Source: a virus. Taken from it: DNA of 64,000 bases. Made by a program: the position numbers and the translations under genes. The notes beneath the pieces were generated by a model. The model did not search any database and was not told where the DNA came from. It worked only from the letters and a program-made list of their open reading frames with translations. Shown here one piece after another: positions 45,621-54,367 of this stretch. The stretch lies in the IMG/VR virus record IMGVR_UViG_3300027779_002770, positions 1 to 64,000 of that record; one strand, 5' to 3'. The stretch's first letter is position 1. Each line of letters begins with the position of its first letter.

Positions 45621-46636
45621 TTCACAAAGACAAATACGTAATTTATCTTTGTGGTTATACACAGTTTGGGCATACAAATTGGTATCCGTGGAAAAAATTC
45701 TATGATGTTTTCAAGCATTTAGGCTATGAAGTATACTGGACAGAAAAAGAACAAATAAAAAAGCACACAGGAAAAAATAGAGTTTTTATTACTTGGTGCA
45801 ATCCTGATACTATTGAACTTTTGAACGATAGCATTTATGAAGAAGGTGATGTAATTTTGCATAAGTTAGTTGCATTTGGTCAATATGATTCTGGCATAGA
45901 GTGGGGAAATAACATGGATGAGTGTCTAGAATTTTTTAAAAATTTTAGATGGTCGTTATACCAAGTTTTAGAACAAGCTTATGATGCAGGTGTTAATATA
46001 TGGGGATTCGGCGCAAAAACAGAACATAAAGGTTTTGGTGAGAAAGAAAGAATTGTAGAGAAATTAAAAGATAGAATCTTTTGGATCCCATGGGGATCTA
46101 GTCTATGTACATATGATGAGGTTTATAACTCAAAACCGATTATGGACGGATTTACACAAGATCTGGGTTTTGTTGGCTCAATATGGGGAACGCCAGGAAG
46201 AGGAAATATAATGTCAGTTCAAGATTATATGGTTCCTCTTTTAGATGATCCAGAAATAACGTCAGATCTTGGAGGTCCAGGAACAGCTAGAGGACATGTT
46301 GATGATGCAACACACATGCATATTCTAAGACATTCGCGTGTTTGTCCAATTATTAATGCACCATCTTTTAAGGTTGAAAAAGGTGTCATGGACAGATTTT
46401 GGACAATTCATACAATAGGGAGATTTGGCGTTGCAGATACAGAAGGCGTCTATGAATTTTTTAATGAAGATGAGGTTGTATATGCAGCAACACCTGAAGA
46501 ATGGAGAGATAAAGTAAAATATTACATAAAGAATGTTGATAAGCAACTTCCTTTTATAGAAAAGATACAAAAAAGAATTAGAGAAGAGTACAATTATTAT
46601 CACACATGGGAAAATATTTTAAATTCTGCAAATTGA
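45617..46636 (+). CDS. GT-B-like glycosyltransferase
   Basis: 339 aa. N-terminal YVIYLCGYTQFGHTNWYPWK and FKHLGYEVYW suggest a Rossmann acceptor domain; the C-terminal half has RIFWIPWGSS, LGFVGSIWGTPGRGN and a terminal segment (FGVADTEGVYEFFNEDEVVY ... YNYYHTWENIL) like the donor domain end of GT-B enzymes, where sugars bind after an F-G-V turn. The exact donor is not visible. Confidence 0.6.
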   Translation: MIHKDKYVIYLCGYTQFGHTNWYPWKKFYDVFKHLGYEVYWTEKEQIKKHTGKNRVFITWCNPDTIELLNDSIYEEGDVILHKLVAFGQYDSGIEWGNNMDECLEFFKNFRWSLYQVLEQAYDAGVNIWGFGAKTEHKGFGEKERIVEKLKDRIFWIPWGSSLCTYDEVYNSKPIMDGFTQDLGFVGSIWGTPGRGNIMSVQDYMVPLLDDPEITSDLGGPGTARGHVDDATHMHILRHSRVCPIINAPSFKVEKGVMDRFWTIHTIGRFGVADTEGVYEFFNEDEVVYAATPEEWRDKVKYYIKNVDKQLPFIEKIQKRIREEYNYYHTWENILNSAN

Positions 46637-46642
46637 ATACTA

Positions 46643-46652
46643 TATATATTAA
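46643..46652 (+). promoter_or_regulatory. putative late-type promoter TATATATTAA
   Basis: TATATATTAA in the 35-base gap before the cupin gene, preceded by GAATACTA. The ATG follows 20 bases later. Confidence 0.4.
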
Positions 46653-46671
46653 TGTAAAATAAAAAGTTATA

Positions 46672-47094
46672 ATGAAATCAGAAACAGATGTTGTAAAAGT
46701 GTTGCAAGATGATGGTCTAAAAGATATAGACTGGAATACTTTAGAAAAGTATCAAAATGCAACAACCACTAATTTAGATAACCTTAGAGATGAGTTCGGA
46801 TGGCATGATTCATGGGCAGTGAGAATCGCTTACAATGATGCCTTTGGTGGCGTCATAATAAATCAACAGTCAGGAGAAGGCAATAGAAAGCATTACCATC
46901 CAGATGCAGATGAAAACTGGGTCATTCTTGATGGTGAATGGGAGTGGTGGATAGATGGACAAGGCACAAAAAAAGTATGGCAGAATGATATCATAGTGGT
47001 TCCAAAAGGAGTACCACACCTAATAAAATGCATTAGAGGCCCAGGAGCTAGATATGCAATAACAAAACCGGATGTAAATCATGTATACGCTTAA
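46672..47094 (+). CDS. cupin-domain protein
   Basis: 140 aa single cupin. Motif 1 is HYHPDADENWVILDGEWEWW with the metal ligands H, H and E spaced as in cupins; motif 2 is DIIVVPKGVPHLIKC with the last His. Probably a sugar isomerase, epimerase-like or small-molecule enzyme given its place in the glycan cluster. The gene end overlaps the following SDR start by 14 bases. Confidence 0.72.
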   Translation: MKSETDVVKVLQDDGLKDIDWNTLEKYQNATTTNLDNLRDEFGWHDSWAVRIAYNDAFGGVIINQQSGEGNRKHYHPDADENWVILDGEWEWWIDGQGTKKVWQNDIIVVPKGVPHLIKCIRGPGARYAITKPDVNHVYA

Positions 47095-47830
47095 AGAAGA
47101 AAATATTGGAATGCCATATAAAAAAGCATTAGTTGTAGGTGGCAGTAAAGGAATTGGGAAAGGTATTGTAAATGCATTTCAAGGGCTTGGATACGATACA
47201 TACTATTTTTCTAGAACAGAAAAGCCAAAAGAAAGAGTTCCAAGTCAAAGACCCTATCACCATTCAACTCATATTAAAGTAGATCTAAGTTCTTCAGGAA
47301 ATATCATGGCAGGATTTAAGCAATATGATAAATATGAAAGCTCGCTTGACATACTAGTCAATGCTGCAGGAATAAACTACTGTAAGCATAATGAAGAAAT
47401 TTCAAATAATGAATGGGATGAAGTTTTAAATACAAATTTAAGATCGTTCTTTATTACATGCAGAGAAGCAATAAATAGAATGCCCGCCGGCGGAAAAATA
47501 GTGAATGTATCATCAATTGCAGGGCGAAATAAAAGTATCGTTAGTGGCGTCCACTATACAGCATCAAAGGCAGGAATCATTGGGTTAACACGCCAATTGG
47601 CACATGAAGTAGAGGACATTAATATTAATTGCGTGTGTCCGAGCCAAACACTGACTAAAATGCTAGATAAATCAATGAATGAAAAACAAAAGAAAGAATT
47701 AGCATCAAAAATACCGCTTAAAAGATTGGCAACAGTTGATGAAATTGTTAAGCCAATTCTATTTTTATGTTCTAATGATGCAGCATATATTCACGGCGCA
47801 TGTCTGGATATAAACGGAGGTCAATTATAA
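47081..47830 (+). CDS. short-chain dehydrogenase/reductase
   Basis: 249 aa classical SDR. The coenzyme loop KALVVGGSKGIGKGIVNAF, LDILVNAAGINYC (NAAG motif), the catalytic S in VNVSSIAGRN, and Y-x3-K in VHYTASKAGIIGLTR are all present; the C-terminus has the usual HGACLDINGGQL. The start could be ATG 47081 or ATG 47111, where the coenzyme loop begins more normally; the reader should treat the first ten residues as uncertain. Likely reduces or epimerises an intermediate of the CMP- or NDP-sugar made by neighbours. Confidence 0.85.
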   Translation: MYTLKEENIGMPYKKALVVGGSKGIGKGIVNAFQGLGYDTYYFSRTEKPKERVPSQRPYHHSTHIKVDLSSSGNIMAGFKQYDKYESSLDILVNAAGINYCKHNEEISNNEWDEVLNTNLRSFFITCREAINRMPAGGKIVNVSSIAGRNKSIVSGVHYTASKAGIIGLTRQLAHEVEDININCVCPSQTLTKMLDKSMNEKQKKELASKIPLKRLATVDEIVKPILFLCSNDAAYIHGACLDINGGQL

Positions 47831-48474
47831 TGATAGCTGTTATTGCTGTTAGAGCCGGCTCACAAAGAATTAAAAATAAGAATTTACAAAAATTAGGTGA
47901 GCTAACATTGTTAGAGCATAAGATTAATACTTTGTTAAAAGTCCGCGCAGCAGGATTTATAGATAGTATTGTTGTCAATAGCGATAGTGAAGAAATGTTA
48001 AAGATAGGAGCTGATGCCGGCATTGAGACACAGAAGAGGGACGCTTATTTTGCTAGCTCAGACTGCACAAATTCTGAATTTCATAGACATATTGGTGAAG
48101 TAACAAAAGCAGATGATATATTTTTAGCGCCTGTTTGCTCACCATTTGTTACTGTAGCAACGCATATTACTGCAATAAAATATTATCATGATAAGTCATT
48201 CGATTCACTAACATCAGTTACTGACGTAAAAAATCATTTGTGGATGGGTGGACATCCTCTAAACTATGAATTAGATAATGTACCAAATAGTCAGGATCTT
48301 CCTGATGTTGTAAAATTAAATTATGGTGTTACAATAGTAAAGAAAGAAATTATGAGAGCTCTAGGGCGAGTTGTTGGAGATAATCCTGGATTTTTAAAAA
48401 TTGATGAAAAAGAATCAATTGATATTGACACACCATTTGATCTCGCAATTGCAAGGGGAATTTTAAATGCTTAA
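47830..48474 (+). CDS. CMP-sugar synthetase (acylneuraminate/Kdo cytidylyltransferase family)
   Basis: 214 aa. IAVIAVRAGSQRIKNKNL matches the NeuA-type CTP-binding loop (ARxGSKxIxxKN); VVNSDSEEM and APVCSPFVT follow, and the C-terminal ESIDIDTPFDLAIA is the usual metal-binding end. It activates a nonulosonate such as sialic, legionaminic or pseudaminic acid, or Kdo, with CTP. ATG 47830 is preferred to 47800 because GGAGG precedes it and the family loop starts at once. It starts on the last base of the SDR gene. Confidence 0.85.
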   Translation: MIAVIAVRAGSQRIKNKNLQKLGELTLLEHKINTLLKVRAAGFIDSIVVNSDSEEMLKIGADAGIETQKRDAYFASSDCTNSEFHRHIGEVTKADDIFLAPVCSPFVTVATHITAIKYYHDKSFDSLTSVTDVKNHLWMGGHPLNYELDNVPNSQDLPDVVKLNYGVTIVKKEIMRALGRVVGDNPGFLKIDEKESIDIDTPFDLAIARGILNA

Positions 48475-49432
48475 TATGGAAAGTATAGAACAGAAGTTTT
48501 ATAATACTATTGAATCAGAAGAGTGGCTAGCACTTCAAGAGAAGTTTAATAACTGTAATGACATATTTGTTTTGGGTCACGGCGGCAATTTAGCTGTTGC
48601 AAGTCATGCTGCAATTGACATTACAAGGTTGAGTAATGGAACAAAAAATGCTACTTGCCCTGACAGTGCTACAGTTGTTACGTCACTAATCAACGACACA
48701 GATTTTGATCATTGGATGCATCAATGGCTTAAACAGGTAACATCAACAAAGACACAGGAACAGAAGAAAAAATGTTTAATTCTTGGAATATCATCATCAG
48801 GGACATCACGTGATTTAATTAAGGCATTACAATGGGGTTATTCAAATGATTTCCAACTGGGTTGCTTGACAGGAAGATCAATGGTTGAAAAAATACCAAA
48901 GGTAACAGAGATCAATTTAGATTGCCAATACTATCACACAGTTGAATGCTTATCTCTCATGCTACAATATGAGTTAACTCATGGCAGCGGGAAGGTTTGT
49001 CCACCCATTGGCGGAAATAAGCCAGAAGATATTGCACATTATAATGCAAATCAAGAGATAAGAGAGCATAGCTTTCTTGATGAATCAAAAAATATAGCAG
49101 TTGATTTTGATGGCGTCATCCACAACAGCAACAAAGGCTATCATGATGGTACAGTTTATGGTGATGTTATAGAGGGCTCAAAAGATTCATTGAAAAAGTT
49201 ATCTGAGAAGTACGATGTCGTAATATTTACAGCAAAAGCAAAGCCTGATAGGGGATTAATAAACGGAAAGACAGGCACACAGTTAGTATGGGAATGGTTA
49301 AAGCAACATGATATGGACCAATATGTAACAAAAGTTACTGCTGAGAAACCAAGAGCTGTTGCATATATTGATGATAAAGCTATAAAATTTAAAACATGGA
49401 AAGAATATTGGAAGACTCACAAAAAGATTTAA
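48467..49432 (+). CDS. SIS-domain sugar phosphate isomerase fused to HAD-like phosphatase
   Basis: 321 aa. Residues about 1-180 form a SIS domain like GmhA or KdsD: NDIFVLGHGGNLAVASHAAI binds the phosphosugar, LGISSSGTSRDLIKAL is the second SIS loop. Residues about 205-321 are a HAD fold: NIAVDFDGVIHN with the nucleophile D-x-D, VVIFTAKAKP (motif II), EKPRAVAYIDDKAIKF (motif III/IV). A combined isomerase and phosphatase would suit a heptose or Kdo/nonulosonate route, as kdsD and kdsC act around KdsA. The start may be ATG 48467 or 48476. Confidence 0.75.
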   Translation: MLNMESIEQKFYNTIESEEWLALQEKFNNCNDIFVLGHGGNLAVASHAAIDITRLSNGTKNATCPDSATVVTSLINDTDFDHWMHQWLKQVTSTKTQEQKKKCLILGISSSGTSRDLIKALQWGYSNDFQLGCLTGRSMVEKIPKVTEINLDCQYYHTVECLSLMLQYELTHGSGKVCPPIGGNKPEDIAHYNANQEIREHSFLDESKNIAVDFDGVIHNSNKGYHDGTVYGDVIEGSKDSLKKLSEKYDVVIFTAKAKPDRGLINGKTGTQLVWEWLKQHDMDQYVTKVTAEKPRAVAYIDDKAIKFKTWKEYWKTHKKI

Positions 49433-50073
49433 TAATATTTGTTGCACATGCTGATGATGTAGAGCTTTCATCTTTTGGTTACATAGCAAAGCATTACGAT
49501 GAGTACGAATCAATTAAAATTATTTTAGCTACAGAATGGGAGCCTAAAGAAGCTACGTGGCTTGAAAATTTAGCACAAATAAACAATTATCTTTCATGCA
49601 CAACAATACCTCATAGGTTTGATATTATAGAATATACAAATTTGGGTTATCCAGCAAGACGACTTCATAGTGAATTTGATAATTTAAAAGATGATTTCTA
49701 TAAGTTGATAGACTTTAAGAAAAGGTTTGACATTTTGACACATGATAGTAAAGATTGTCATACTGATCATTTGGCAGTGAATCAAATCGCGATGGGCATG
49801 TATAAGTACGCGAATAGATTCTTGACAGCATACTCTCCAAGCTCTGCACATTTTGATGCAAATTATTTTGTCCCAATGGATGAGGGTGCTTACTCTCTTA
49901 AGAAAGAAATGTGTATGAAATATGATATTGCCAAAGAGCAATCGTATTCAAAATTAGGATACTATCTTGAAAGTGAAGAACATTGGAATATTGGAAAAGC
50001 TTACCAAATGGAAAATTTTGTACATACAGATTATGAACATTACGAAGTATATAGGATTATAAAATGGCTTTAA
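49396..50073 (+). CDS. PIG-L/LmbE-type N-acetyl-sugar deacetylase
   Basis: 225 aa. LIIFVAHADDVELSSFGYIA has the AHxDDxE zinc motif of the PIG-L family and DSKDCHTDHLAVNQ supplies the later zinc His. It would remove an acetyl group from an N-acetylated sugar. It overlaps the SIS-HAD gene by 37 bases and the next gene by ten, so it is embedded in the cluster. Confidence 0.82.
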   Translation: MERILEDSQKDLIIFVAHADDVELSSFGYIAKHYDEYESIKIILATEWEPKEATWLENLAQINNYLSCTTIPHRFDIIEYTNLGYPARRLHSEFDNLKDDFYKLIDFKKRFDILTHDSKDCHTDHLAVNQIAMGMYKYANRFLTAYSPSSAHFDANYFVPMDEGAYSLKKEMCMKYDIAKEQSYSKLGYYLESEEHWNIGKAYQMENFVHTDYEHYEVYRIIKWL

Positions 50074-50732
50074 TTGATATAGCAAATAGAGACAGAGGCA
50101 CTATGATTAATAGGACACATGGTACTAGAAGTGTCGTAAAGTACTTACAAGATAATGCTGTAATAAATGAAGTATTAGATGTGTTTGCAGGTGACGGCAG
50201 CTTCTGTAGTTATTTATTATACAGGCTTAACAGCGCGCTATCCCTTCCAAGCATAACACATTTAGAGCAGGATGCTGTAAAGTGGAAAAAACTAAATAAT
50301 CAGTTTGGTAGAAATAGAAATAATTGTTTGAATGTTGATTCATATGATTGGATGAGTAATAAATCTGAACCGAATAAATATGATTTAATTTTTTGTGACA
50401 ACGGAATGAATTCAAATGAGTATTTTGATATTATCCCATTATTGGGAGCAAATTTAAATAATACATCTGATGGAATAAACTCTTGGTTTGTGCATAATAT
50501 AAACGTAAGACCTTATGGCAATTTTTCAAGTAACGTAGCTTGGCAACAACAAAGATCACATTTTTATGAAATGGATGATACATCAGATTGTGACCCTGAA
50601 GATTTATTAGAAGCAACAGCAAAGAGAATAAAGGAGCATTATGGGGATGTTGTTAACTACGGAACATTATTTCCACGTGAGCTATACAATGGCCACACTT
50701 ATTTATATCATGCTGTATGGAGTCTTAAGTGA
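50064..50732 (+). CDS. methyltransferase-like Rossmann protein
   Basis: 222 aa. NEVLDVFAGDGSFCSYLLYR is a SAM-binding motif I; THLEQDAVKWKKLNNQFG carries the acidic residue after strand 2, and KYDLIFCDNGMN the catalytic-like D. Methylation of a sugar or lipid is plausible; the sequence lacks the DPPY-type motif of adenine methyltransferases, so DNA methylation is less likely. Confidence 0.55.
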   Translation: MALIDIANRDRGTMINRTHGTRSVVKYLQDNAVINEVLDVFAGDGSFCSYLLYRLNSALSLPSITHLEQDAVKWKKLNNQFGRNRNNCLNVDSYDWMSNKSEPNKYDLIFCDNGMNSNEYFDIIPLLGANLNNTSDGINSWFVHNINVRPYGNFSSNVAWQQQRSHFYEMDDTSDCDPEDLLEATAKRIKEHYGDVVNYGTLFPRELYNGHTYLYHAVWSLK

Positions 50733-51298
50733 TAGTATCAATACACCAACCAGAACATTTTCCTTACTTAGGCTACTTCCAAAAAATGGCTGATGCTGAC
50801 ATGTTTGTATTCTTAGACAATGTAAATTATAGGAAAAATTATTTTCAAAATAGAAATAGGTTTCTTAATAAAAACGGTATTGAAGAATGGTTTACAATAC
50901 CAGTGCCAAAAGACTCAGTTAAAAAACACATAAAAGATGTTGTTCCTATTGAAAGTAACTGGAGAAGAAAAATTATAAAGCAACATAAACAACACTTTGG
51001 ACTAGACTTAAGCTTTGTATATGATATGGAAACATTGACTAAAATCAATATAGCAAGTATAGTATATTGCATGCATAGATTACATATCACTACGCCCTTT
51101 ATCAGGGTATCGACGCTATCTGTGACAGGAACAAAATCAGAATTGTTAGCTAACATATGCAAAGAGCTCAAAGCTACAAAATATATCAGTGGTCCTTCTG
51201 GTAAGGATTATTTAGAAATGAAATATTTTGAAGGAATTGAAGTAGAATTTTTTAAACCAAACGTACCAGATATTTACACAACATTGAGCCACATATGA
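50729..51298 (+). CDS. WbqC-like protein
   Basis: 189 aa, GTG start. VSIHQPEHFPYLGYFQKMAD followed by MFVFLDNVNYRKN is the diagnostic start of the WbqC family, usually found in O-antigen gene clusters. TIPVPK and YISGPSGKDYLE fit the rest. The family is thought to act in amino-sugar acylation but is not characterised with certainty. It supports reading the region as an O-antigen-like locus. Confidence 0.85.
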   Translation: MIVSIHQPEHFPYLGYFQKMADADMFVFLDNVNYRKNYFQNRNRFLNKNGIEEWFTIPVPKDSVKKHIKDVVPIESNWRRKIIKQHKQHFGLDLSFVYDMETLTKINIASIVYCMHRLHITTPFIRVSTLSVTGTKSELLANICKELKATKYISGPSGKDYLEMKYFEGIEVEFFKPNVPDIYTTLSHI

Positions 51299-52260
51299 AA
51301 ATAAATTATTGTACTACAGAGATGGGAATAATAGGCAAAATGCCTAAAGACAATCCTAACATGAGAGTTTTAGAATCACAAATACTTGCGTGGGATGCTG
51401 AACACATTCCAATAACCAAACTGCTAAGTGAGGATACAGTATACGATGGCAATGTTGTTGTTGTTCTTCCAAAAGGCGGTGCAGATAAAGAACTTATTGG
51501 CTGGTTAGTAGAAAAGTATTTTAATACGTTCAAAAGTATAAAATCAAAATTCACAGGAGAAGTATGGTTTTATCAAGATGGCGAAGCAGGATATTGGAAT
51601 CAACATACAGCTACACTACAAGTTTGGTGGTATAATAATGTAAGCCAATGTGATAAAATTTTATGTCCTAACGAAACAGATGTAAAATATTATAAAGGGA
51701 TGTTTCCTGATATTCCAGTTGCAGTAATGAGAAGTATAATGGCACATGTGCCCGATGTGTCTGTTGCTATGGAAGAAAAAGTTATTATTTCTGGTCCGCT
51801 AACCAGAGAATACAATGGATTACAGCAGATTATTGTTGCAAAACAATTTGATGTACCTATTTTTATTCCACCCATGGGACTAGAAAGAATGCCAGCTGAT
51901 TCATGGACAACAGCTAGCTCACTTGATGTTAAATATTTAGATTATACAGACTGGAATACCTGGATGAAGAATTTGGGAACATATAAATATGCAGTTAATC
52001 TCCCGGGTGTGACAGCAGCTGCAAGTTTTAGTTTAAATTGTGCTTGGCATGGAATTCCATGTATTGGCGATAGAAAAGCAGATACACAATCGATATGTTA
52101 CCCGTGGACATCTGTTGATTATAATGATATTGATTCTGCAGTTAAGATAGCAAGAGGATTAAAGACAGATAAAAAGTTTTATAATAAGTGTGCAGATTAT
52201 GCACAAAAATCAGCTAGAAAGCACTTTACAAATGAAACATTTCTAAAAGGGCTTATATGA
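51295..52260 (+). CDS. putative GT-B glycosyltransferase
   Basis: 321 aa. VVVVLPKGGADKE, EVWFYQDGEAGYW and KILCPNETDVKYYKG resemble the acceptor domain, and VIISGPLTREYNGLQQI the start of the donor domain; AVNLPGVTAAASFSLNCAWH then GIPCIG stands where a GT-B enzyme has its E-x7-E. No exact family is recognised. Position next to WbqC and the sulfotransferase agrees with glycan assembly. Confidence 0.5.
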   Translation: MKINYCTTEMGIIGKMPKDNPNMRVLESQILAWDAEHIPITKLLSEDTVYDGNVVVVLPKGGADKELIGWLVEKYFNTFKSIKSKFTGEVWFYQDGEAGYWNQHTATLQVWWYNNVSQCDKILCPNETDVKYYKGMFPDIPVAVMRSIMAHVPDVSVAMEEKVIISGPLTREYNGLQQIIVAKQFDVPIFIPPMGLERMPADSWTTASSLDVKYLDYTDWNTWMKNLGTYKYAVNLPGVTAAASFSLNCAWHGIPCIGDRKADTQSICYPWTSVDYNDIDSAVKIARGLKTDKKFYNKCADYAQKSARKHFTNETFLKGLI

Positions 52261-54251
52261 CACAACGCAAAAGTGGGATACAGCTTACCAATGCAACGGT
52301 AGGCAAAAAAGGAAACGCGAAAATACTATGTACAGGTGCACCGAGATCTGGAACTAGTATGCTTACTTTGTTAATGACATATTTTAAAGGCATTAATGTA
52401 TTTACACATGGCACACCAAGCGACCTTTGGAAAAAGCATGATTGCTTTACAACACAGCAAAGACCTGATGGTTTAATTTGGAATGACTTCATTCAAAAAA
52501 CATCATTAAGAGAGATCGCAGATGACAATGTAAAGGTTGTTTGCATTTACAGGGATGGAAGAGATTCACTAATTTCAAAAAGAAAGCAATTCGTAGAAAG
52601 CTCATTAGGAAAAATAGAAAGCAAAGTGGATGATGCTTATTGGTACGGGCCTGAGATACATCACACTAAAAAATGGATAACATCAATTGATGTTGTTTTA
52701 GATATTATTGAAAACCCTCATGACAATATTTTTCTTATAAAGTACGAAGAACTAGTATCAAATCATAGTAAAGTAATGCCAGAGTTAGCAAAGTTTTTGG
52801 GACTAGAATTAAGAAAAGGATACACAGAATTTTATAAAGACTACTCGGGCAAATATAATTTATCAACTGAGGGCGCGATTGGTGCAGAGCATGATGGGCT
52901 GAGACCTTTAGCACCAAATTCTGGCAATTGGAAAATGCAAAAGCATTTTGAAAGAATGACAGAAATTGTGAATTATATTCCAGAGATTTCTGATAGATTA
53001 ATTAAACTAGATTATGAAGATGATGATAAATGGAGGGAAAGATTTGGTCCAATTACATTCGTCATACCCAGTAGAAATAATTTAGAACTTTTACAGTTAG
53101 CATATAAATCAATAAAGCAGTTAGGAAATAATCATCACATTTTAGTTTTAGATGATGCGAGTGAAGATGGAACTGATAAATGGTTAAAACGATCCGAAAT
53201 AGCTTCAGATGAAAATCTTCATGTTTATACAAATCCAGGGCCAGAAAGAGTTGGAATAGTCGGCATGTTTGATAAGGGTATTGAGATGGCACCAACATCA
53301 ATAATAATGGCATTCCATTCAGATATGGTTGCTGGCAGAAATTTAGACATGCATGTATTGAAACACCTTAAAAGAGGAAATGTTGTAACTGCAACAAGAT
53401 TAGAGCCACCACTACACCCACCCGGCCCAGAAAAAATTATAGTAGATTGTGGTGTTGAGCCAGCGGATTTTAATACAAATCTATTTCACACGACTGTTTA
53501 TGATTTGCAAACAAAACCTGAACTGAGGTATAACAGAGACGTGACAAGTGGAATATTCGCACCGTGGTGTATGTACAAAGAAGATTTCTTAGCAATCGGC
53601 GGCCATGATGAATTATTTGCACCTCAGTCTAGAGAGGATTCAGATTTATTTAACCGGTTTTTATTAAACGGTTATAAGTTAATACAAACTTGGGAAGGAT
53701 TTGTATATCATTTTACTAGTAGAGGAAGTAGGTTTAATACGTATGCAGGTGGTGATATTGGAAAAGATTCACCAGAATGGCAACAAACAAATGAAAAGAA
53801 TATGAGAAATTTTATTCGTAAATGGAAATCTACTGTATTACATGATGAGCTAATGTTGCCAGTAGTGGCGCCAATATATAACATAGGCTTCGTAGTACAT
53901 AACTGTTCAACAGAGCATCTTGCAGCCTTAGAGATATGGTGTGATGATATTTATGGCGATTGGGTTGGTCATAAAGGGTATGGTGTAAATGGTTATATCG
54001 AAGAAGAACAAAAGAAGACAACAATAGACCTCAGCAAAAAGATACATTCACAGTACTATGAAGACTACAAAAATGATGTTGTTCTAGAATTTGATGTGAC
54101 AAGGCTGACAGACGATGATTACAAGGTAATTCAAAATTTAGGGTCGATTTTAGAAGATAGCGGTTCTGTTGGTAATTTTAAATTAGGAAATTTAAAATTT
54201 ATAATTAATAAGTTAGAACAACTTCAAAATAATAATATAAAATCTAAGTAA
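52257..54251 (+). CDS. sulfotransferase-glycosyltransferase fusion
   Basis: 664 aa in three parts. Residues about 15-255 are a PAPS sulfotransferase domain: KILCTGAPRSGTSMLTLLM is the 5'-phosphosulfate loop and VVCIYRDGRDSLISKRK the 3'-phosphate site. Residues about 260-500 are a GT2 domain: ITFVIPSRNNLELLQLAYKS, ILVLDDASEDGTD, IIMAFHSDMVAG, where HSD is in the D-x-D place. The last about 130 residues (MLPVVAPIYNIGFVVHNCST onward) are unassigned. A single protein may glycosylate and sulfate the same chain. ATGA overlap with the preceding gene. Confidence 0.75.
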   Translation: MTQRKSGIQLTNATVGKKGNAKILCTGAPRSGTSMLTLLMTYFKGINVFTHGTPSDLWKKHDCFTTQQRPDGLIWNDFIQKTSLREIADDNVKVVCIYRDGRDSLISKRKQFVESSLGKIESKVDDAYWYGPEIHHTKKWITSIDVVLDIIENPHDNIFLIKYEELVSNHSKVMPELAKFLGLELRKGYTEFYKDYSGKYNLSTEGAIGAEHDGLRPLAPNSGNWKMQKHFERMTEIVNYIPEISDRLIKLDYEDDDKWRERFGPITFVIPSRNNLELLQLAYKSIKQLGNNHHILVLDDASEDGTDKWLKRSEIASDENLHVYTNPGPERVGIVGMFDKGIEMAPTSIIMAFHSDMVAGRNLDMHVLKHLKRGNVVTATRLEPPLHPPGPEKIIVDCGVEPADFNTNLFHTTVYDLQTKPELRYNRDVTSGIFAPWCMYKEDFLAIGGHDELFAPQSREDSDLFNRFLLNGYKLIQTWEGFVYHFTSRGSRFNTYAGGDIGKDSPEWQQTNEKNMRNFIRKWKSTVLHDELMLPVVAPIYNIGFVVHNCSTEHLAALEIWCDDIYGDWVGHKGYGVNGYIEEEQKKTTIDLSKKIHSQYYEDYKNDVVLEFDVTRLTDDDYKVIQNLGSILEDSGSVGNFKLGNLKFIINKLEQLQNNNIKSK

Positions 54252-54314
54252 ATACTAATATCTATAAATGCAAATTTCACATATGCAGTAAGAAGAACCA
54301 GCGGATAGGCAGTT

Positions 54315-54338
54315 GACGCACCTATAGAAAAATGCGTC
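54315..54338 (+). promoter_or_regulatory. inverted repeat in leader of TonB receptor gene
   Basis: GACGCA (54315-54320) and TGCGTC (54333-54338) form a six-pair stem with a 12-base loop, 30 bases before the receptor ATG, in the 116-base gap after the glycan cluster. It could be an operator (regulated uptake receptor) or an mRNA hairpin. No T run follows, so it is not an intrinsic terminator. Confidence 0.35.
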
Positions 54339-54367
54339 TTAAACGTAATAACAAAAGGAGAACGTTT

